DNA from: a bacterium
GTDB lineage: Bacteria > Krumholzibacteriota > Krumholzibacteriia > LZORAL124-64-63
Direction of reading: 5' to 3'
Assembly: GCA_014730255.1 (NCBI GenBank)
Contig: WJIQ01000313.1
Location: forward strand, 1 to 33,903
DNA: 33,903 nt
The position numbers and the translations under genes are program-made. The notes below the pieces were generated by a model that worked only from the letters and a program-made list of their open reading frames with translations, was not told the DNA's origin and searched no databases. Position 1 is the first letter of the stretch; each line of letters opens with the position of its first letter. Of this stretch, positions 30,101 to 33,903 are shown piece by piece.

Positions 30101-30686
30101 CGGCAACCTGCTGGGCGAGGAGCAGTCCGGCCACATGGAGGCCATCGGCTTCGATCTCTACTGCCGTCTGCTCGAGGAGACCGTGGCGGAACTCCGCGGC
30201 GGCCGCGGTGTTGCACCCGTCGACGTGAAGGTGGACCTGCGCGTGCCGGCCTACCTGCCGGACGACTACGTGGGCGATCCCCAGCTGAAGATGGATCTCT
30301 ACCGGCGCCTGGCGCGCATGCGCGAGCCGGAGCTGGCGGATCGCCTGCGGGACGAGTTCCGGGACCGCTACGGACCGTTGCCGGTTCCGGTCGAGAACCT
30401 GCTCGCCGTCCACCAGATCCGCATCCTCGCCAGCCGGAACGGCGTCGAGGAGGTGCGGGCCTCGCGACGATCGGTCGACCTGTTTTTCGCTGGCGGCCAG
30501 GAACCCCAGCCGCCTATAATTCGGGGTTTGATGGCATCTTCGCTGGAAGGTCTGCAGTTCAAGGCTGTCGACCAGTTCAGCATGCACCTGCCCGCGCCCC
30601 GCGACCAGCACCTGGCGGCGGCCACCAACGTGCTCGAAGCCCTGGAGGACCTGCGCCTCCGCGACCCGGATCCCCTGAGGAGTTGA
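27165..30686 (+). CDS. mfd: Transcription-repair coupling factor Mfd
   Basis: This is a 1173-residue cytoplasmic DNA translocase, slightly longer than the E. coli protein (1148). It removes RNA polymerase stalled at lesions and recruits UvrA. The N-terminal UvrB-like region has the LPQPEVLVYDRKSPDP segment and GMVVRPGDFARRGGLIDVY. The CarD-like RNA-polymerase-interacting domain lies around residues 500-560 (GEYVVHVEYGLGRYRGL). The translocase has Walker A GDVGFGKTE (Gly652-Glu660) and DEEQ box Asp753-Gln756 (VVDEEQRFGV). Further motifs are TLSATPIPRTLY, TTTIIESGLDMP and QIRGRVGRS, followed by the TRG region with NLLGEEQSGHMEAIGF. The C-terminal domain follows (~1025-1173). It starts 3 bp after the lipoprotein gene without a strong ribosome site, and 5 bp separate its stop from the next gene. 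Confidence 0.98.
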   Translation: MTDGPDTATATLLIDHLADERGEGLLTEVADRLDAVVRDADPSAPPLLVGLQASAPAVLVASWFQQRQRTSLCVVPTREGALQLADDLEAWLGRERVVYLPQPEVLVYDRKSPDPALVGDLLVGVDRLRGPEPVLAVTSLYAVRQRMMAPQTLTRSLLRLEVGQRIDPDAFCEDLGIRGYRPSGMVVRPGDFARRGGLIDVYAPGELPLRIELFDDEIVSLRRFDPESQRGESGSRIKRAVIYPVSQLLREEDAQLACLGRLEQEKLDGRLDEDEYFDLEARIEEGRTDDGLETFLPWFGPTARLLDYLPDSSAVFWFEPVKLGVQTEVLADELPRLRETRLARDPVVPDERELLCFPDELGDARLRHVWLSESWIKGDAAGRWLDRDPGPLIDHGTARSDLKGGDIDRLRGYLDEQERAGATVLLLCDNKGQADRLADLLDEHDLGPPRSRPMVGHLTAGFVWPDLKLSVITDHEFFERYRRQGRVRHKGSGVVKDRASLKAGEYVVHVEYGLGRYRGLKRISVEGSERECLEIEYADHGKVFVPVENIDQVERYSSDTTSQPTLAKLGSGAWAKITRRARKAIRAMAADLLELYAAREAMPGKAHEPDGTMQRAMEESFLHEPTPDQLTAIVEVKQDMERDRPMDRLVCGDVGFGKTEVAMRAAFKAVMGGRQVAVLCPTTLLAHQHGQTFAERFRDFPVRVEVLSRFRSTAEVKQVTQEAREGKVDIVIGTHRLLSRDVRFENLGLLVVDEEQRFGVRHKERLKELRKTVDVMTLSATPIPRTLYLALMGARDMSLINTPPRDRLPIHTELCTFSDEILTEAILRELHRGGQVFFVHNRVETIESVTARISQALPSVRVAYAHGQMKEDQLETIMRRFLAHEFDVLVTTTIIESGLDMPRVNTLIVDRADRFGLAQLYQIRGRVGRSNQRAFAYLMTPPGEKLTPEARRRLAALEEFQALGSGYHIAMRDLEIRGAGNLLGEEQSGHMEAIGFDLYCRLLEETVAELRGGRGVAPVDVKVDLRVPAYLPDDYVGDPQLKMDLYRRLARMREPELADRLRDEFRDRYGPLPVPVENLLAVHQIRILASRNGVEEVRASRRSVDLFFAGGQEPQPPIIRGLMASSLEGLQFKAVDQFSMHLPAPRDQHLAAATNVLEALEDLRLRDPDPLRS

Positions 30687-30691
30687 TCGAC

Positions 30692-32488
30692 ATGGCTCAC
30701 CGGCGTTCTCTCGTGTTGTTGTTCCTGGTCGGAGTGGTGGCCGCGCTCGGCGCGGTGACCGGCTGCGGCGGCCAGTCCGGCGACGACCAGGTCCTGGCCA
30801 CGGTCGGCGATCGCGTCGTCGACGCCGAGTACTTCAAGTCCCGCCTCGCGCGCATGGAGGAGAACCAGCTACCCCGCGACGAGAACGGCCAGATCCACGA
30901 CATGAGCACCCTCGAGGGCAAGCGGGCGTTCCTGGACGTGATCATCGACAAGGAGTTGATGGTCCTCAAGGCGATGGACCTCGGGTTCGACCAGGACACC
31001 CAGATCGACGCGGCTCTGAACTCCCTGATCGAGCACCACGCGATGCTGTTCTTCTGGAAGGACGAGATCGGCGACCCGAGCAAGTTCGTCTCCGAGGAGG
31101 ACGTCGACGAGTATTACAGCCGCCTCGGCGAGCGTCGCGATTGCCGCTTCGTGATCTGCGACTTCGAGTCGCGGGCCGAGCAGGCCGTCGCCGAGGCGCG
31201 GGCCGGGGCGCCCTGGTCCGAGATCGTGGCCAAGTACCATGACGCCCCCAACAAGGAGGCGGGCCAGGAACCGGTGATCAACGTCGCCTGGGGCCAGTAC
31301 CGCGACGAGTTCGAGGAGCCGATCTTCGCCGTCGAGAAGGGCGGGGTCACCGAGCCGATCCCCACCGAGCACGGCTGGTGGGTCCTGCGCGTCGACGACG
31401 TCGTCATGGAGGAGAAGCCCGCGCTCGAGGACATCAAGGACCGCGTCCTGCTGAGCATCGCCAAGCGGCACGAGAACCTGCGGCGGGAGGCCCTGCTCGA
31501 GCGCGTGCGCGAGGAGCGCGAGTTCATGCTCGACGAGGAGGTGCTGCAGATCGTCTACGACGGCCTTCCGGACAAGGAGGAGATCGTCGATCCGGCCACC
31601 GGCCAGCCGGTGCCCCAGGACCAGCTCGAGGACCTCGACGTGCCCACGTCGGCGTACGACCGGGTGCTCCTCTCGTACGTGGTCGACGGCATGCCCCGCG
31701 AGCTGACCGTCGCCGACTTCAAGGCCACCTTCGATCGCCAGAACGTGTTCGAGCGCCCGAAGAAGGGCGAGCTGCTCGGCGGCCTGCGCGCCAAGCTCAC
31801 CGACAACGCCGAGCGCAGCATGATGGTCGACGAGGCCCGCCAGCGCGGCTACTTCGAGGACGAGCGCGTCATCGAGGCCGCGTATCGCCAGGTCGAGAAG
31901 ATGCTCGTGGACAAGGTCCACAGCGAGGTCGTCGCGTACGAGGAGTACGTCTCCATGGAGGAACTCGAGGCCCTCTGGGCCGAGCACTCCGGCGATTACA
32001 TGCGCCCGGAACGGCGTTCCGGCCAGATGGTCCGCTGCAGCGACGAGGCGACCGCCGTCGAGGCGCGGGAGGCCATCATCAGCGGCGACATGACGTGGAA
32101 GGCGGTCAACCGGCAGTTCGGCAACGATCCCCAGCTCGTCGAGACCTTCGGCCGCACGTCCCTCGTGCGCAAGGATGCCACCGGCGTGCTGCGCGACGTG
32201 CTCTTCCGCCTCGACGAGGACGAGATCAGCCAGCCCTTCCAGGTCGACGGCGGCTGGGCGGTCGTCCAGCTCTCGCGCGTCGTGCCGCCGGAGACCCCGA
32301 CGCTCGAGGACATGACCGAGGCCGTCACCCAGCGGATCCGCGGACGCCGGCAGGATGCCGCGCTGCGCAAGCTGCTCGACACGTGGGCCGAGGAGTACCC
32401 CATCGAGATCAACGAGGACGTGCTGGCGACGATGCCATCGTGGGAAGAGGCGAAGGCCGAGGCCGTCGACAAGCAGTTCCAGATCTAG
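30692..32488 (+). CDS. Lipoprotein with two divergent parvulin-like (PpiC) domains
   Basis: The protein has 598 residues from ATG 30692, 5 bp after mfd; its GAGGAG site lies over the mfd stop codon. The lipobox is VTGC with Cys25. After it, LATVGDRVVDAEYFKSRL and FLDVIIDKELMVLKAMDLG resemble the SurA/PrsA N-terminal chaperone region. Two rotamase-like segments follow, ~150-245 (ending EHGWWVLRVDDV) and ~430-540 (ending DGGWAVVQLSRV). Both keep the C-terminal GWWvl/GWavvq strand, but in the first the usual GGDLG-like loop is replaced by INVAWGQY. I therefore infer mainly chaperone rather than isomerase function, possibly in outer-membrane protein folding from the periplasmic face. It is followed 8 bp later by the SurA-like gene. 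Confidence 0.85.
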   Translation: MAHRRSLVLLFLVGVVAALGAVTGCGGQSGDDQVLATVGDRVVDAEYFKSRLARMEENQLPRDENGQIHDMSTLEGKRAFLDVIIDKELMVLKAMDLGFDQDTQIDAALNSLIEHHAMLFFWKDEIGDPSKFVSEEDVDEYYSRLGERRDCRFVICDFESRAEQAVAEARAGAPWSEIVAKYHDAPNKEAGQEPVINVAWGQYRDEFEEPIFAVEKGGVTEPIPTEHGWWVLRVDDVVMEEKPALEDIKDRVLLSIAKRHENLRREALLERVREEREFMLDEEVLQIVYDGLPDKEEIVDPATGQPVPQDQLEDLDVPTSAYDRVLLSYVVDGMPRELTVADFKATFDRQNVFERPKKGELLGGLRAKLTDNAERSMMVDEARQRGYFEDERVIEAAYRQVEKMLVDKVHSEVVAYEEYVSMEELEALWAEHSGDYMRPERRSGQMVRCSDEATAVEAREAIISGDMTWKAVNRQFGNDPQLVETFGRTSLVRKDATGVLRDVLFRLDEDEISQPFQVDGGWAVVQLSRVVPPETPTLEDMTEAVTQRIRGRRQDAALRKLLDTWAEEYPIEINEDVLATMPSWEEAKAEAVDKQFQI

Positions 32489-32496
32489 GAAGAACG

Positions 32497-33816
32497 ATGC
32501 GATCGATGTCCGCTGGCCTCTCGACGACGCGCGTCGCGCTCGCCGCCCTCGCGCTGATCGTCCTCTCGACCGCGGCGCCGGCCCAGGAGCCGGTGCTGCT
32601 CGAACGCGTGGTGGCGATCGTCGACGAGGAGATGATCCTCCAGAGCGACCTCGACCTGGCGATCGAGCTCTACCAGCTCGATCGCCAGCTCGCCGGCGAG
32701 CAGCCCGCTCCGGTCACGCCAGAGCTGCGCCGCGAGGTCCTCGACAGCCTGATCGAGAACAAGCTGGTGATCGCCGCGGCGAAGCAGAACGACATGGTCG
32801 TCGAGGAGGCGGACATCGAGGCCCGCGTCGACGAACGCGTGGAGCAGCTGGTCGCCCAGTACGGCTCGCGCGAGGCGCTGCAGCGGGCGCTGGCCGAGTC
32901 CGGCCTGACCATGGACGACTTCCGCTTCCGCTACGCCAACCAGCTCCGCAACCAGCAGTACATGCGCCTGGTGGTCGGCCGCTTCATCCGGCCGGACATC
33001 GAGGTGATGGAGAACGAGGTCGAGCAGTACTACCTCGATCACCTCGACGAGATGCCCGCCGAGGCCGACAGCGTGACCGTGGCCAGCATCCTGGTGCGCG
33101 TCCAGCCCTCGCCGGAGACCCGCCGCGCGGTGCAGGACCGCGTGGCCGCCGCCATGGCGGCCCTCGATTCCGGACGCGATTTCGCCGACGTGGCGCGCGA
33201 GTTCAGCGAGGGGCCCAACGCCCAGCGCGGCGGCCGCATCGGCGCCATGCGGCCGGGCGACCTGTTCGACCGCGTGCTCAACCAGTCGCTCGAGAAGCTC
33301 GGCGCGGGCCAGACCAGCCAGCCCATCGTCAGCTCCCGCGGCGTGCACATCCTGCACGTCGACAGCGTCCAGGCCGACGGCGCCAAGGTCGTCCGCCAGA
33401 TCTTCTACCCCATCGAGGTCACCGACGCCGACGTGGCAGCGGCCCGCGCCCGCATCGAACAGGCCCGGCAGCGGGTCCTCGACGGCGAGCCGTTCAGCCT
33501 CGTGGCGTCCGACGTCAGCGAGGACCCGGTCTCCGCGGCCTCGGGCGGGCTCATGGGGACCTTCCAGCTCGATCAGCTGTCGCCCGCATTCCAGGAGGCG
33601 CTCGCCGACGCGCAGGTCGGCGAGGTGACCGAGCCGCTCCTGACTGCGGCCGGCTGGTACGTCTTCCAGGTGATCGATCGGCAGGCCGGCCACCGCTATA
33701 CCTACGAGGAACTCGCCGGGGAGCTGCGGCAGTTCGTGGAGAGTCAGAAGATCGAGGCGGCGTTGGGGGAGTATATCGAGGGGTTGAGGGACCGCTTCTT
33801 CGTCGACATCAAGTAG
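32497..33816 (+). CDS. surA: SurA-like periplasmic chaperone/peptidyl-prolyl isomerase
   Basis: The protein has 439 residues, close to SurA (about 430), starting at ATG 32497 with AGGAAG upstream. A signal peptide ends at TAAPAQ (~30). The segment VVAIVDEEMILQSDLDLAI (~38-56) is the SurA N-terminal signature, followed by LDSLIENKLVIAAAK. Two parvulin domains follow. The first (~190-290) has FADVAREFSEGPNAQRGGRIG and ends SRGVHILHVD. The second (~295-405) has FSLVASDVSEDPVSAASGGLMG and ends AAGWYVFQVID. The usual 'HIL' at the start of the domain is replaced by ASILVRV in the first and QIFYPIE in the second, so isomerase activity may be weak. SurA escorts outer-membrane proteins to the BAM complex, which suits a genome with several barrel proteins. 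A terminator 30 bp after the stop closes the operon. The symbol reflects architecture, not proven orthology. Confidence 0.88.
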   Translation: MRSMSAGLSTTRVALAALALIVLSTAAPAQEPVLLERVVAIVDEEMILQSDLDLAIELYQLDRQLAGEQPAPVTPELRREVLDSLIENKLVIAAAKQNDMVVEEADIEARVDERVEQLVAQYGSREALQRALAESGLTMDDFRFRYANQLRNQQYMRLVVGRFIRPDIEVMENEVEQYYLDHLDEMPAEADSVTVASILVRVQPSPETRRAVQDRVAAAMAALDSGRDFADVAREFSEGPNAQRGGRIGAMRPGDLFDRVLNQSLEKLGAGQTSQPIVSSRGVHILHVDSVQADGAKVVRQIFYPIEVTDADVAAARARIEQARQRVLDGEPFSLVASDVSEDPVSAASGGLMGTFQLDQLSPAFQEALADAQVGEVTEPLLTAAGWYVFQVIDRQAGHRYTYEELAGELRQFVESQKIEAALGEYIEGLRDRFFVDIK

Positions 33817-33845
33817 GTTGTGCCAGGGAAAATGTTGTTCCCCCC

Positions 33846-33876
33846 GGGCCGTCACCCAAGTGACGGCCCTTCCTCT
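33846..33876 (+). terminator. Intrinsic terminator of the mfd-surA operon
   Basis: A perfect 10-bp stem GGGCCGTCAC with GTGACGGCCC and a CCAA loop is followed by TTCCTCT. It begins 29 bp after the surA-like stop codon. The U-run is interrupted by C, but the stem is strong. Confidence 0.75.
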
Positions 33877-33903
33877 ACATCGCGTACTTCAGCTCGTGCC
33901 TCC
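33875..33903 (-). CDS. Possible C-terminus of a convergent gene (truncated)
   Basis: On the minus strand the last eight sense codons in the window read RHELKYAM and end at TAG (33875-33877), immediately beyond the terminator. The position suits the end of a convergent gene. Eight codons are too few to identify it or to exclude chance. Confidence 0.25.

Noticed and set aside
25395-30611. A 1738-codon open frame on the minus strand, antisense to the lipoprotein and mfd genes
   Set aside because: The opposite strand encodes a clear Mfd. The antisense translation has no recognisable domain and is biased in composition, as expected of a shadow frame.

Overview
The window is a GC-rich, densely packed bacterial chromosome segment with 21 protein genes that I can support, including one truncated at the left edge, plus one 19-codon candidate and a few codons of a gene at the right edge. 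Most promoters and terminators stand out as short AT-richer islands. The cell type is Gram-negative: there are two outer-membrane barrel proteins, a SurA-type periplasmic chaperone and lipoproteins. A secreted subtilase ends in a FlgD-like/T9SS-type C-terminal domain with an NPFNP motif, and a Ser/Thr kinase carries kinesin-light-chain-type TPRs. This mix is typical of FCB-related uncultured lineages such as Krumholzibacteriota or Eisenbacteria. That placement is inference from gene style, not a phylogenetic result. I saw no phage, transposon, CRISPR, rRNA or tRNA signal.

Left part (1-7244): the C-terminal half of a membrane Ser/Thr kinase with TPRs on the plus strand converges, across a strong hairpin, on three minus-strand genes for exported proteins. 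These are an S9 prolyl-oligopeptidase-family peptidase, a multidomain subtilisin-like protease and a small outer-membrane barrel. The protease and barrel genes each have their own intrinsic terminator.

Middle (7245-17719): a divergent regulatory region with a perfect 12-bp palindrome precedes soluble transhydrogenase (sthA), an AlgE-like porin and a DsrE-family protein. The DsrE gene overlaps tail-to-tail with a sodium:solute symporter. The symporter is divergent from an aminopeptidase P gene. That gene leads a tight plus-strand run: GH13 maltodextrin-type hydrolase, a 19-codon bridging ORF, an EamA transporter and a DUF429 protein.

Right part (17720-33903): a MoxR-DUF58-BatA operon is followed by a promoter and a nifU-nifS iron-sulfur assembly pair. 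Then come an AzgA-type purine permease, a lipoprotein of unknown function, mfd, a lipoprotein with two divergent parvulin-like domains, and a SurA-like chaperone. The run ends at a clear terminator. Neighbouring genes commonly overlap by 1-4 bp, so translational coupling is probably widespread. I did not find a convincing wholly new system. The most interesting items are the regulatory island before sthA, a terminator whose U-run contains the next gene's -10 box, and the bridging mini-ORF.
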